The notes: generated by a model from the letters alone, not told the origin. Shown: positions 53,328-63,768, counted from the first letter of the stretch. The stretch: DNA of 64,000 bases from JAEXOD01 sp963663265 (GCA_963663265.2 CAXXXM010000002.1:1-64000), one strand, 5' to 3'. Numbers and translations are program-made.

Positions 53328-54677
53328 CTATTTATCCTTATTATTCAGATACTTATTACTCTCACTAACAATAACCGGTGTTAAAATAAGCAAGGCAATT
53401 AGATTTGGAAGAGCCATTAAACCATTAAAAATATCAGCTACTCCCCAAACTAAATCCAAGTTAACTAATGCACCAACACCAACAAATAATGTAAAAACAA
53501 CTCTATAAGGTTTAATAATTTTTTCACCAAACAAATATTCAATAGCCTTTTCCCCATAATAAGACCAACCAATTAAAGTAGAATATGCGAATAATGCCAA
53601 TCCAATAGAAACAATGTACTCACCTATCGCCGAACCTAATCCTTTTGAAAATGCAATTGAAGAAAGCTCTGCACCGGTTTTACCATCACTCCATTCACCG
53701 GATAAAATAATTACTAAACCAGTCATTGAACAAACCACAATAGTATCAATAAAAGTTTGAGTCATTGATACAAGAGCTTGGTTAACAGGATTTTTTGTTT
53801 GTGCAGCAGCAGCAGCAATTGGAGAACTACCAAGACCGGATTCATTAGAGAACACTCCACGAGCAACACCCATTCTAATAGTCTGCATAACAGCAGAACC
53901 TGCAAATCCACCCATAGCGGCAGTTGGTGAAAAAGCAGAAACCAATATAAACTCAATAGTTTCAGGGATTCTATCAGCATGAATAATAAGAATTACCAAT
54001 GCACCAACTACATAAAAAGTAAGCATAACCGGTACTAATACTCCGGTAACTTTTCCAATTGATTTAATTCCTCCTAATATCACAACCCCTGTTGCAACTG
54101 TAAGAACTATAGCAGTAGCAATTTTTGGTACCCCAAAAGTAGAAAACAAAGCATGAGCCACAGAATTTGATTGTACAGTATTACCAATACCAAATGTAGC
54201 GATAGCTGCAAAAATTGCAAATAGAACACCCATCCATCTCCAGCCAAGTCCGTTCTGGATATAATACATAGGACCCCCGCACATATTCCCATTACTATCT
54301 TTAACCCTAAACTTAACAGCTAATAAAGCTTCGGCATATTTAGTAACCAATCCAAATAATCCAGTAACCCACATCCAGAATAAAGCACCTGGACCACCAA
54401 CAGCAATAGCAGTAGCAACTCCTGCAATATTTCCGGTTCCCACAGTTGCAGAAAGTGCAGTCATTAATGCTTGGAAATGTGAAATATCCCCACTTTCCTC
54501 ACCGTCTTCTTTTCTCTTAATTAGTGCTAAATATAAAGCATGTTTTAACTTTGTAAATTGTAGCCCTTTTAGCCTTATTGTTAACCATATTCCTGTACCT
54601 ACCAATAGAATAATGGTTGGCAATCCCCAAATAACATTACTAATTTCTACCACCGATTGCAAAACAAATTCGTACAT
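53328..54677 (-). CDS. sodium- or proton-coupled alanine/glycine symporter (AGCS family)
   Basis: 449 aa with about 11 transmembrane helices. The family signature runs through GGPGALFWMWVTGLFGLVTKYAE (about 93-115), with GGPMYYIQNGLG near 138 and ESGLGSSPIAAAAAQ near 278. It imports alanine or glycine with a cation. Its start is 118 bases past the end of a PP2C gene on the same strand, so cotranscription is possible. Confidence 0.93.
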   Translation of the reverse strand: MYEFVLQSVVEISNVIWGLPTIILLVGTGIWLTIRLKGLQFTKLKHALYLALIKRKEDGEESGDISHFQALMTALSATVGTGNIAGVATAIAVGGPGALFWMWVTGLFGLVTKYAEALLAVKFRVKDSNGNMCGGPMYYIQNGLGWRWMGVLFAIFAAIATFGIGNTVQSNSVAHALFSTFGVPKIATAIVLTVATGVVILGGIKSIGKVTGVLVPVMLTFYVVGALVILIIHADRIPETIEFILVSAFSPTAAMGGFAGSAVMQTIRMGVARGVFSNESGLGSSPIAAAAAQTKNPVNQALVSMTQTFIDTIVVCSMTGLVIILSGEWSDGKTGAELSSIAFSKGLGSAIGEYIVSIGLALFAYSTLIGWSYYGEKAIEYLFGEKIIKPYRVVFTLFVGVGALVNLDLVWGVADIFNGLMALPNLIALLILTPVIVSESNKYLNNKDK

Positions 54678-54795
54678 AAATCATACTCCCATTTTGAAAA
54701 CAACAAAGTTGCAATTTAGTTTATTTTCAAAAAAAAACGAAGTTTATTTTTAAATTTATCAGCAAAAATGAATATTCTTAAAATATTTTGGATGG

Positions 54796-57360
54796 TTATT
54801 CAGTAACTTTTACAACAACAATTGTAATATCATCATTTTGGTGAGCCCCATTTCTAAAAAAATTAATGGAGTTAATAATTGCGGACTGGATATGATAAGC
54901 TGACTCGGCAGAGTGTAATTTTATTGTGTTTTTTAAGTTATCAAAACCATATAATTCATTATTCAGATTCATTGCTTCAGAAATACCATCGGAATAAAAA
55001 ATGAAAACATCATCTTTATATAAGGAGATAGTTACTTCTTCAATAGTGCTATCAAAAACGTTCCCCTTCTCCAAACCCACACCAATACCTTGAGGTTGAT
55101 AAACTTGATAATTATAATTATTAACAGCTAAAATAGGTGGATGACCGGCACGACATATTTTTACTGTTTTTTCTTCTGAATCAAATAATGCTAATGAAAC
55201 AGTAATAAACGAATGTTTATCAATTGCTTCGTACACAAGTTTATTCAATTCAACCAAAATATCCTTTGGAGTTCTATTTTCAGTGCAAAATAATCTAACC
55301 ATTGTTTGAAGTTTAGACATATAAAAAGATGCAGAAAAACCCTTCCCTGAAACATCACCAACAATAACAAATGTTTTAGAGTTTGATACTTTAATTACAT
55401 CATAATAATCCCCCCCCACATGCATAGCAGGAATCATTTTACCAGAGATATCCAATGACTTAATTAAAGGAATTCTTTTAGGGAGTAAACTCTCTTGTAT
55501 TTTTCTTGCATTATCAATTTCCTTTTCAAGCTTAGTATTTTCAAGTTCAACATTATATAATCGAGCATTTTCAATAAACATTGCAATTTGATTAGCTGCC
55601 GCAATTAATAATTCAAAGTCAGAACCGGCAAATTGAGCACCGGAGTATTTTAACCCAAAAAGCAACAACCCAACAATCTTATTTTTACTGCGTAATGGAA
55701 TTATAGAATAAATACTTTCTTTCATCAATAAATTATAATCTAATGGAAATACTTTTTCAAAATCTGTTTTTTCAATAACCGGTTGAGCTTTAATCAACTC
55801 TTTTTCTTTCAAAAATCGGCTCACGGAAAAATCAACACACCTCAATGTAAGGTTATTATTAATCCCACATCCAATATGATATTCATATTTTTTTGTTTTA
55901 TCATTCCATAATAGAATACCAAAATGACTTAATTTAAGAGAATCAATAAAAGTTGAATTTGTAAAATTTAAAATATTTTCCAACCCAACAACTTCAGAAA
56001 TTTCATTGCTAAACTTTAGCAACACTTTTCTAAAAGCAAATTGTTCAGGATAAATTTTTTGAGTAATTAATTCTTGAAATTTATCTTTTGTTGATTGAAA
56101 CAACAAAGCAAATAGAATAAAGATAATACCTGCTATAATTCCTTGATACTGTGTTCCAATAGCGTTACTAATTAAAAATCCTATTACGTAAATAACAAAA
56201 AAATATGCAGAAGCTAAACTTAGTGTTGCTGTACCATAAATTATTGTATTCTTAAATACATCACTCATATCCATTAATGAATACTTAAATATTGAATATG
56301 CAAACGAAATGGGCACAATACCTATAATAATAATAGGCATAAAATATTCAGGGGAATTAAACTGAGCAACTTCTGTTGTATTAGCCGAAAAAGTAACAAA
56401 GTATATAATAGCCGCTACTCCAATTGCATAACTAACAAGAATGATAAAAATAGAATTTCTCTCTTTTTTAGATTCAAGTTTCAAATAATTTCTAAATAGT
56501 AATACTAAGCCTAATATCATACTGGAAACAACTAATACAAGCAGAGGATTTGCAACAAATGCAATATAAATATTATTCTGTCCCGGAGAGAAATATATAA
56601 ATCCAAACCTTACAACTAAAGTATACACATACAATACAAGTGGAACAAGATTATAGTATTTTATGAACTTTTTATTCTTAACAAAATCAGATTCTTTGGG
56701 AAAAAACAAAAAGAATTTCACCCAAACAAAAGGAAGTAAAGTAGCACCTAAACTCCATACAAGATCAATAACAAGTCGTAAAATAGGATACTTAAATGTT
56801 GGATTAAGAGACATTGTACCCCACAAAAAATAGAAGCAGGAAAAGAACGAAAAATAAACTCCAATTTTATAAAATAAAATTTGAACTTTCCCTGTATTTT
56901 TCCCTAATAAAACAAGTGTACCAACAATTAACCAAATAATCGAAAAGAAAATTACTCCTAAACCCTGAAAATTAAGAAGCTTTTTAATTTTAACATTTTT
57001 TGTAAAAATCTGACCATCACGCTCAATTGTATACTCAGCAATGCCACCACGTTCAATTTTATTAAGTATTTCCATTGCATCCATACCGGTATTAACATTA
57101 ATGCTGTTAATAGCTAAAAGTCTGTCCCCATCTCTAATCCCGGCATTCCAAGCCACCCCTTCGTATTTTACAAACTCTATATAAATTTCCACTTCTTTAT
57201 TTGCATTAACTTTATCAGTCCACAAACATTCATCATTAGAAGAGGGCATAACATCATAAACAAAATAAAAATCTACTGTTAACAGAATTAACAGAAAAAC
57301 CGAAAGGGTTAAAACAAGTTTATTCCTATGTAACAACAATAAATTTTTAATTTTTGACAT
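54796..57360 (-). CDS. PDZ-membrane-GAF-PP2C phosphatase
   Basis: 854 aa: helix 1 (about 14-34); a PDZ-like domain outside (about 50-125; EGVAWNAGIRDGDRLLAINSI); seven or eight more helices (about 130-420); a GAF domain (about 450-605); and a SpoIIE PP2C phosphatase (about 620-854; GGDYYD, GDVSGKG, AGHPP, YSDGISEA, QNDDIT). PDZ plus membrane plus phosphatase suggests that a peptide or envelope cue sets phosphatase activity. It is the last of a seven-gene operon and starts directly after the previous stop. Confidence 0.9.
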   Translation of the reverse strand: MSKIKNLLLLHRNKLVLTLSVFLLILLTVDFYFVYDVMPSSNDECLWTDKVNANKEVEIYIEFVKYEGVAWNAGIRDGDRLLAINSINVNTGMDAMEILNKIERGGIAEYTIERDGQIFTKNVKIKKLLNFQGLGVIFFSIIWLIVGTLVLLGKNTGKVQILFYKIGVYFSFFSCFYFLWGTMSLNPTFKYPILRLVIDLVWSLGATLLPFVWVKFFLFFPKESDFVKNKKFIKYYNLVPLVLYVYTLVVRFGFIYFSPGQNNIYIAFVANPLLVLVVSSMILGLVLLFRNYLKLESKKERNSIFIILVSYAIGVAAIIYFVTFSANTTEVAQFNSPEYFMPIIIIGIVPISFAYSIFKYSLMDMSDVFKNTIIYGTATLSLASAYFFVIYVIGFLISNAIGTQYQGIIAGIIFILFALLFQSTKDKFQELITQKIYPEQFAFRKVLLKFSNEISEVVGLENILNFTNSTFIDSLKLSHFGILLWNDKTKKYEYHIGCGINNNLTLRCVDFSVSRFLKEKELIKAQPVIEKTDFEKVFPLDYNLLMKESIYSIIPLRSKNKIVGLLLFGLKYSGAQFAGSDFELLIAAANQIAMFIENARLYNVELENTKLEKEIDNARKIQESLLPKRIPLIKSLDISGKMIPAMHVGGDYYDVIKVSNSKTFVIVGDVSGKGFSASFYMSKLQTMVRLFCTENRTPKDILVELNKLVYEAIDKHSFITVSLALFDSEEKTVKICRAGHPPILAVNNYNYQVYQPQGIGVGLEKGNVFDSTIEEVTISLYKDDVFIFYSDGISEAMNLNNELYGFDNLKNTIKLHSAESAYHIQSAIINSINFFRNGAHQNDDITIVVVKVTE

Positions 57361-59028
57361 TTAGATAACCTTAATTACTAAAATTGTTATATCATCTGAT
57401 TGTTCAGCTTCACGAGTAAAAACTTTCACATCATCAATAATAGAGTTTAATATCTCATTTGCATTTTTACTTGTATTTAGTATAGCGGTCTGTTCCAACC
57501 TTTCTTCACTATATTCATTATTTACAGGATCCATTGCTTCGCTAATACCATCGGTATAAAGAACAATAACATCCCCTTTTTCAAGAGTAATTTTTTCAGA
57601 ATCATAAGGGATAATAGTTTCCATAACGCCTAATATCATCCCCCCCCTTTTTAGCATCGTAATTTTACCATCTCTAATTAACAAAGGCGGATTATGACCT
57701 GCGTTTACATATTCTAATTCAAGAGTTTCATCATTAATAATACCCCAAAAAAAAGTAATAAAACTTCCCATCGTAGTATTTTCAGAAATCAAATCATTTA
57801 TTAAATTAGACGCTTCAGGTAAAGGAATGTTCTGTTTACAGATTGACTTCAAAAAAGCCTGCATATTAGCCATCAAAAGTGCAGCTTGAACCCCCTTGCC
57901 AGAAACATCTGCAATTGCAAAAAGAGTTCGTTTTTTGTCTAATTTTACTAAATCGTAATAATCACCACCAACCATTCTTGCAGACTGTGTAAACGCTGCA
58001 ATATCAAAATTATTAGTTTTTGGCATTTTACTTGGCAACAAGTTCCGCTGAATATTTCGTGCTATCTCAAGGTCTTTTTCATACCTCTGTTTTTCTAAAG
58101 TCTCCTTAAACAATCGTCCATTTTCAATTGATATAATAGCTAAACTACCAACAGAGGAAATGTATTCAACATCCGAAGAGGTAAATTCTTGCTGATTAAA
58201 TCGTTTTCCTAAAACTATTAAACCTTTTGTTTCTCCTTTAATATTCATTGGAATTATTAACTCAACCCCATTTTCAATTAATACCAAATCTAATTCAGAT
58301 GCTTTTAATGGAGCTTCCAATTTTTTATATTTTATATCAGCAATTGTATCTTTTATGTTGTCAAAAGTAAATTTTGAATCAATAACATTGATTTTGTTAT
58401 CTTCAAAATATAATACTGCATATTTTGATACTAATAATTGCCCAATTATTGAATAAACTAATAATTTCCCAACTCTATTTATTTCTAAAATCCCGCTAAA
58501 CTCTTTACTTAAATCGAACAAAGAACTTAGTTGATTTACTTTACTATCCAAATTTCTATTTGAAATTTTTAATTTTTCAACCGTTATTGAGTTTTCTAAC
58601 GAAGCAGAAGCAATGTTTAATAATGTATTCAGAAACTCTAAGTCTTCTGAAGAATATGGAATTTTTGTAATTCTCTCTCCTAATAATAATAGACCTACTG
58701 TTCCATTGGAAGAATGAAGACACTTGCAAACACTAATTTTATTTGAATTAACAAAATCTTTCAATTCAACGTTTTTATCGCAATCTTCAATCCGAATAGA
58801 AGGAAAAGAGTTAAAAATTTCTTTTGTAAATCCTTTAACAAGTTTTATTTCTAAAAAACCAAATTCATCAGCTAAAGCAATTATTCCCTTTGTAGTATGG
58901 AATTTGCTAAAACAGGTTAAAATTAAATTATTTAACGTAAGATTAATATCTAAACTGGAGTTAATTAAGTTGCTAAAATCAACTAAAGCCGAAAGGTCTC
59001 TAAGAGCGGGGGTATTATTTATATTCAT
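57361..59028 (-). CDS. double-GAF PP2C phosphatase, cytoplasmic
   Basis: 555 aa without membrane helices: GAF 1 (about 10-150), GAF 2 (about 170-310), a short coil (KQRYEKDLEIARNIQRNLLP) and SpoIIE PP2C (about 325-555; GGDYYD, ADVSGKG, AGHNPP, YTDGISEA, QSDDIT). RsbU/RsbP-like role: dephosphorylates the STAS antagonist in response to a cytoplasmic ligand. It is 4 bases from the RsbW-like kinase gene. Confidence 0.91.
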   Translation of the reverse strand: MNINNTPALRDLSALVDFSNLINSSLDINLTLNNLILTCFSKFHTTKGIIALADEFGFLEIKLVKGFTKEIFNSFPSIRIEDCDKNVELKDFVNSNKISVCKCLHSSNGTVGLLLLGERITKIPYSSEDLEFLNTLLNIASASLENSITVEKLKISNRNLDSKVNQLSSLFDLSKEFSGILEINRVGKLLVYSIIGQLLVSKYAVLYFEDNKINVIDSKFTFDNIKDTIADIKYKKLEAPLKASELDLVLIENGVELIIPMNIKGETKGLIVLGKRFNQQEFTSSDVEYISSVGSLAIISIENGRLFKETLEKQRYEKDLEIARNIQRNLLPSKMPKTNNFDIAAFTQSARMVGGDYYDLVKLDKKRTLFAIADVSGKGVQAALLMANMQAFLKSICKQNIPLPEASNLINDLISENTTMGSFITFFWGIINDETLELEYVNAGHNPPLLIRDGKITMLKRGGMILGVMETIIPYDSEKITLEKGDVIVLYTDGISEAMDPVNNEYSEERLEQTAILNTSKNANEILNSIIDDVKVFTREAEQSDDITILVIKVI

Positions 59029-59032
59029 TTTA

Positions 59033-59446
59033 TTATGATAGATATTTTACTAAAACGACCTGATTCCTGTTATCATTCAAGTTTTCGTAATTCACCTCAT
59101 CCATAAGTTTTCTCATCAAAAAAACGCCTAAGCCACCCGATTTACGTTGCTGGTGATATAATTGCAAATCAGGCTCAGGAATTGCATTAGGATTAAAATG
59201 TATTCCGCTGTCAGTAATTACAACAGAAAATTTACCTTGAACAAACGATACAGAAATATTAATCTGCCCGCTAACTGAATATTTATAAGCATGTTTAATT
59301 ACATTTGTGCAAGCCTCGTCAACAGCAAGTACAATTTTATTAATTGCTTCTTCCGTAAAACCTACATTTTTAGCATTACTCTTAATAAATTCTCTAATCA
59401 ATGAAAGGTTTTCAGTTGTACTATTTACAGATAATTCATTTACCAC
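59033..59446 (-). CDS. RsbW-like serine kinase/anti-sigma factor
   Basis: 137 aa GHKL (HATPase) domain of the anti-sigma kinase group. N box DEACTNVIKHAYK (about 48-60), G1 TDSGIHFNP near 87, and GGLGVFLMRKLMDEV near 113. It phosphorylates the STAS protein encoded next to it and may bind a sigma factor when that protein is phosphorylated. It is the kinase core of a partner switch. Confidence 0.92.
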   Translation of the reverse strand: MVNELSVNSTTENLSLIREFIKSNAKNVGFTEEAINKIVLAVDEACTNVIKHAYKYSVSGQINISVSFVQGKFSVVITDSGIHFNPNAIPEPDLQLYHQQRKSGGLGVFLMRKLMDEVNYENLNDNRNQVVLVKYLS

Positions 59447-59450
59447 AATT

Positions 59451-59822
59451 TCACTCTGCTTTTACTGTACCATCAATAACGTCAAATTTTTTTACAGCTT
59501 CATTTTCATCATTAAAAAACTCATACAACGATGGAAATCCGAGCAAATCGAAAATATTAAATACACTATCTTTCATATTTGCAAACTTAATATCTCCCAT
59601 ATTATCGCGCATAGTTTCAACATAAGCCATAAAAACGCCTAAGCCCGCACTACTTATATAGTTAAGATCATTAAAATTTACAACTACCTTAAATTGATTA
59701 TTATCAACTAGTTTGGTAAATGCCGCTTCAAGATCAGGAGCAGTATGTGCATCTAAATATCCTTGCAGCTCCAAAATCTTTATATGTCCGGATTCGCGAA
59801 CATTAACATTAAACTCCGCCAT
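59451..59822 (-). CDS. STAS-domain anti-sigma factor antagonist
   Basis: 123 aa, single STAS domain (RsbV/SpoIIAA type). The predicted phosphorylation site is in NYISSAGLGVF (Ser near 60-61), where family members have DSSGLG. The kinase gene follows after 4 bases, and the phosphatases that would reset it flank it on both sides. Confidence 0.92.
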   Translation of the reverse strand: MAEFNVNVRESGHIKILELQGYLDAHTAPDLEAAFTKLVDNNQFKVVVNFNDLNYISSAGLGVFMAYVETMRDNMGDIKFANMKDSVFNIFDLLGFPSLYEFFNDENEAVKKFDVIDGTVKAE

Positions 59823-59835
59823 TAATAATCTCCAA

Positions 59836-61905
59836 TTATTTGTTTCTAAAATTCCACTTAAAAATAACTAATGTTATATCATCGTGTTGCTTATAGTCTT
59901 GTGAAAACAAACTGATTTCTTTCATTATTTTATTAGCTATTTCATCAATCGGTTTATCACAATTTTCACGAATTACTTCTGTCAGACGCTCTATTCCAAA
60001 ATCCTCAAATTTACTATTTTTCGATTCGGAAATACCGTCACTATACAGAACCAAAATATCGTCATTCTTAAGATAAAATTCCAATTCTTTTAAATTATTT
60101 ATAAACTTTTCACCAAAATCTAACCCTAAACCAATCCCCTTTGGAGTTAATAAGTCAATTTTATTATGATTGCAATAAATTACAGGAGTATGCCCGGCTC
60201 TTACTAAGCTAACTTTACCTGTATTTAGCTCTATCGTTCCATAAATTGCAGTAATAAAAGTTTTTTTGTCAAGGCTATGCTTCAAAGTTTCATTTGCTTT
60301 AATAATTATTTCTCGAGGGTTTTGTAAAATTTTTGCAAGAGATTGAAATATCCCTTTAATCTCTGCCATTATAAACGCTGCGGAAATCCCTTTGCCCGAT
60401 ACATCTGCAACTACAAAACCTAATAAGTTTTCATTTATGTTAAAAAAATCATAATAGTCGCCACCGACTTCAAAAGCAGGTATAAATGTTGCCGCTGTTT
60501 CCAAATTATCAAATTTTGGAGTTGAATGAGGTAACAATTTGTATTGTACTTCGCGTGCAACATCAAGTTCTTTTTCCATTCTCTCTTTTTCAAGAGATTC
60601 TTTTATTAACTTTGCATTTTCTAATGCAACAGCCGCATAATCAGCATATGATGATATTGCCTTTTTATCATCATCATCAAAACTATAATTATCCTTTTTT
60701 GCTGCAAATAAAAAGCCGTTAGTTTTATTTTGTACTTTTAATGGAGCAAAAGCGATGGATTTATATTTTACAATTTTTGTATCATTTTGTATTTGAATTC
60801 TAAAATCTTCATGATGTAAAGTTTTTACTTCATTTAATTTCCCTTTGTTTTCTCTTAGCAGTATTTCAGATATTTTTTCTGCCTCAACTATACTTATATT
60901 GGTTACAGCACTAAGATTTAATTGATTGTTTTCATAAGTTAATAACCAAGCAGAATCAGAATTACATACTTTATTTGTAGTTGTTGTTACCGATTCAGCC
61001 AATTCTTTAAAATCAAATACCTGTGTCATTAAATTACTCAAATCCATCATTGAAGAAAGCTCTTCTGCTTTTCTATCAAACACTTCGGCTGTTGGCAAAT
61101 GGAATAACGCTGTAAAAAATATCACTCCAAAATAAATAGCTCCATACAACATTACTATTTGGACAAAAAATGAAAGGGCTGGAGAAAATTTTACTAATTC
61201 TTCTGCCAAAAAACTATCAAATGAAAAAATGGAATTAAATATGAAAATTGTGAACAATATTACAGATAAAAACAATAAGTACAATTTTTGCTTCTTCTGT
61301 AAAAATGCTATCCATGCAACTTTAAGTGAATTAATAAAAATTAGTATTATTGTTACAACCCAAAAGGCATCGCGTATATAGCTTAATGAGGAATCCCATT
61401 TGTAAACTGTGTTAGCAAAAGACGTAACTACCATAAACACAACCATCGTATTAAAAATACTGCTGTTGTCTTTTTTCTGCCTTAAACTAAACAGTTCTTT
61501 TAACGTTGCAAAAATATATGAAGTGCTAAAAATTATCATGTAAACGACAAAAACAATAACAATATCCTTAAACAGTCCCTTTTGAGAACCACTAAGTACA
61601 GAATCTTCGCCAAATTTAGTAGATACAGATGAGAAGAAGAAAATTATTGCATTAAAAATGCCCATGTTTATTATAATTGGAATTGGATTTACTATTCTAA
61701 CCTTAACAACTCCAACCAAATAAATTGTAATAGCTCCTAAAGTAATAAAAACTAAAAATTCATTTATTGTGATAAAAACAGATGAAGGTCTTATTGTAAA
61801 AAGTATCTTAAAAATAAAAAGTATTACACCGAAAAAAATAATATTCTCTAATTTTTTTGATGCATTTACATAAAAATTTATTGTCTGGTCAATAAAAGAT
61901 TTCAT
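59836..61905 (-). CDS. eight-helix membrane GAF-PP2C phosphatase
   Basis: 689 aa: about eight transmembrane helices (about 15-275), a GAF domain (about 285-430), a coil (KERMEKELDVAREVQYKLLP) and SpoIIE PP2C (about 450-689; GGDYYDFF, ADVSGKG, AGHTP, YSDGISES, QHDDIT). It overlaps the upstream one-TM protein gene by 4 bases, so it is made together with it. Confidence 0.9.
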   Translation of the reverse strand: MKSFIDQTINFYVNASKKLENIIFFGVILFIFKILFTIRPSSVFITINEFLVFITLGAITIYLVGVVKVRIVNPIPIIINMGIFNAIIFFFSSVSTKFGEDSVLSGSQKGLFKDIVIVFVVYMIIFSTSYIFATLKELFSLRQKKDNSSIFNTMVVFMVVTSFANTVYKWDSSLSYIRDAFWVVTIILIFINSLKVAWIAFLQKKQKLYLLFLSVILFTIFIFNSIFSFDSFLAEELVKFSPALSFFVQIVMLYGAIYFGVIFFTALFHLPTAEVFDRKAEELSSMMDLSNLMTQVFDFKELAESVTTTTNKVCNSDSAWLLTYENNQLNLSAVTNISIVEAEKISEILLRENKGKLNEVKTLHHEDFRIQIQNDTKIVKYKSIAFAPLKVQNKTNGFLFAAKKDNYSFDDDDKKAISSYADYAAVALENAKLIKESLEKERMEKELDVAREVQYKLLPHSTPKFDNLETAATFIPAFEVGGDYYDFFNINENLLGFVVADVSGKGISAAFIMAEIKGIFQSLAKILQNPREIIIKANETLKHSLDKKTFITAIYGTIELNTGKVSLVRAGHTPVIYCNHNKIDLLTPKGIGLGLDFGEKFINNLKELEFYLKNDDILVLYSDGISESKNSKFEDFGIERLTEVIRENCDKPIDEIANKIMKEISLFSQDYKQHDDITLVIFKWNFRNK

Positions 61906-63188
61906 TTTTTATCAGAAGATTTTTCAAGATTTTGTTTTTTTAGTTTTTGCAGTTCTATTTTCAGTTGACGCAATTCTTTTTTTACTTCTCGTAAGTCTTT
62001 ACCACTATCTCCAATTGATGAAATTGCTAATACAGAAGATAACGAATCCATTTTAATTCCAAACTGAACCCAACTTTTAAGATTTTTTTCATCAATAACC
62101 TCTTGTGTAAGTCTATTAACAAAATCAAAATCTTCAATGTTAATATCAAAATTAATGGTTTCTTTATTGCTAAAATTATGTTCTTTTTGGTTAAGATTCA
62201 ATTCCGGTACTTTTATTTTTTTATTATTTTTGGTAGAAATTTCAATATCTACCATATTTCCAACATTTTTTAAAACAGGCATAACAATTTTGGCAACAAC
62301 ACCTTCTATTTTTCCTGTTTGATAAATAATGGAGTCACTAATAACTCCAAAACTAAGATTATTGTATGTATCATTATTATTAAGGGTTACTTTAACTTTT
62401 TCTTTTTTACTATTTGGTCTTGAATGGTTATTTGCAAAATAGTTTGGATCAGCCAAATTTGAGTTAAATTCCACATTTAGTTTATAAACGCTATCTTTTG
62501 CAAAAAACAAATAAGAATTTTTAATCGGTTTATCAGAATTTAATTTTGCCTCCACAAAAATCTTTTGAACTTCGGGAGAGATATTTTGAATTTGATATAA
62601 ATTTTCGAACTCGTCAAAATTCTTGATGTGTTGATTTTCAAGATAGGTAGAAATATCATAAATTAATGACTCACGTAATAAAACAATTTTAGGATCAACT
62701 GCTACAACTTGTTTATCGTTTGTTAAAATTGAAGCATAAACATTGTTTTTGTATGATAATAAAATAGAATCCAACCCTTTTTGCTGTCTATCAGTAAGTT
62801 GATAATGCTCAATAAACTTTTGATAGTTTTTTGTATCTTTGTTAAAAACCGCATTTTTAACCTGGAAATTAACTTCATTATTCTCAAGCTTAGCAATTTC
62901 TAATACTTTATTTTGATTTTTGTCTATCGGTAAGTTTTGATAAATAGCAAAATTGAATATATCCTCGTTTGTAATTTCAGTTTTCACAAACAAAGGCTGT
63001 AAATTATTAGTATAAAATTTTAATATTTTGTTTTCTATATGATCAACTTTAACAGAATTTTGTTTGAAAATAATCATCAATCCTATTGTAAGTAAAGATA
63101 AACCAATTATATTGCTCCATCTTTTAATATTATTACCCGAATTGTCAACACCTTTATTTTCAAAATTCTTATTGTTAATAGAGGTCAT
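61902..63188 (-). CDS. one-TM protein coupled to the ECF sigma factor, possible anti-sigma or sensor
   Basis: Not recognised. 428 aa: a short cytoplasmic head (1-22), one transmembrane helix (about 24-42), a large extracytoplasmic region of mixed helices (45-200) and strands (210-360), and a C-terminal Lys/Glu coiled coil (about 395-428). It overlaps the sigma gene by 14 bases, where anti-sigma factors usually sit, but it has no zinc-finger HxxxCxxC and only 22 residues on the cytoplasmic side. It could be a new kind of sigma partner, or simply a periplasmic sensor for the phosphatase that follows. Confidence 0.6.
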   Translation of the reverse strand: MTSINNKNFENKGVDNSGNNIKRWSNIIGLSLLTIGLMIIFKQNSVKVDHIENKILKFYTNNLQPLFVKTEITNEDIFNFAIYQNLPIDKNQNKVLEIAKLENNEVNFQVKNAVFNKDTKNYQKFIEHYQLTDRQQKGLDSILLSYKNNVYASILTNDKQVVAVDPKIVLLRESLIYDISTYLENQHIKNFDEFENLYQIQNISPEVQKIFVEAKLNSDKPIKNSYLFFAKDSVYKLNVEFNSNLADPNYFANNHSRPNSKKEKVKVTLNNNDTYNNLSFGVISDSIIYQTGKIEGVVAKIVMPVLKNVGNMVDIEISTKNNKKIKVPELNLNQKEHNFSNKETINFDINIEDFDFVNRLTQEVIDEKNLKSWVQFGIKMDSLSSVLAISSIGDSGKDLREVKKELRQLKIELQKLKKQNLEKSSDKK

Positions 63189-63768
63189 TATGATATGGTT
63201 CCAAAATAAATTTTAAAGTTTCACGTGCTCTAAAGATTCTACTTTTGATTGTACCAACTTCACACTCTAATTTTTCGCTTATTTCTTTATAACTTAGTCC
63301 TTCAATATCTCTAAGTATCAAAGGCAATTTAAGCTTTTCAGGCAATTTTTGAATTGCATCATTAACAAGAACAGGAATATCCATATCATGTTGAAAAGAA
63401 CGTGAATGTGGTAAATCTTCTTCTTCTACAGTAACAAAAATACTTCGTACCTTTTTTTTACGTAAAAAATCTCTGCATTTATTAACTGTAATTCTATAAA
63501 GCCAAGTTGTAAACTTTGACTCATATCTAAAATCACGAATGTTATAAAAAACACTTATAAAAACATCCTGTGAAATATCATCAACAGGTTCGCTTTCACC
63601 CAAAGTAAGATAAACTAAATTTCTAACTTTTTCTTTGTGCTTAGTTACAAGCTTTGTAAATGCAGCATCTTTTCCATTATTAAACTCTCTAATAAGATCA
63701 AAATCTTCATTTTCAGAATTTTGGGCATTAGTATTTTTTGATTCCTGAAGAATGTCTTTGTTTTCCAT
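63175..63768 (-). CDS. ECF (extracytoplasmic function) RNA polymerase sigma factor
   Basis: 197 aa. Sigma region 2 (about 30-100; DDISQDVFISVFYNIRDFRYESKFTTWLYRI pattern) and region 4 (about 135-190; EGLSYKEISEKLECEVGTIKSRIFRARE) are both present, with no region 3. It is first of the seven-gene operon that also encodes a complete partner switch. That is unusual, since partner switches more often act on sigma-B type factors. Confidence 0.94.
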   Translation of the reverse strand: MENKDILQESKNTNAQNSENEDFDLIREFNNGKDAAFTKLVTKHKEKVRNLVYLTLGESEPVDDISQDVFISVFYNIRDFRYESKFTTWLYRITVNKCRDFLRKKKVRSIFVTVEEEDLPHSRSFQHDMDIPVLVNDAIQKLPEKLKLPLILRDIEGLSYKEISEKLECEVGTIKSRIFRARETLKFILEPYHNDLY

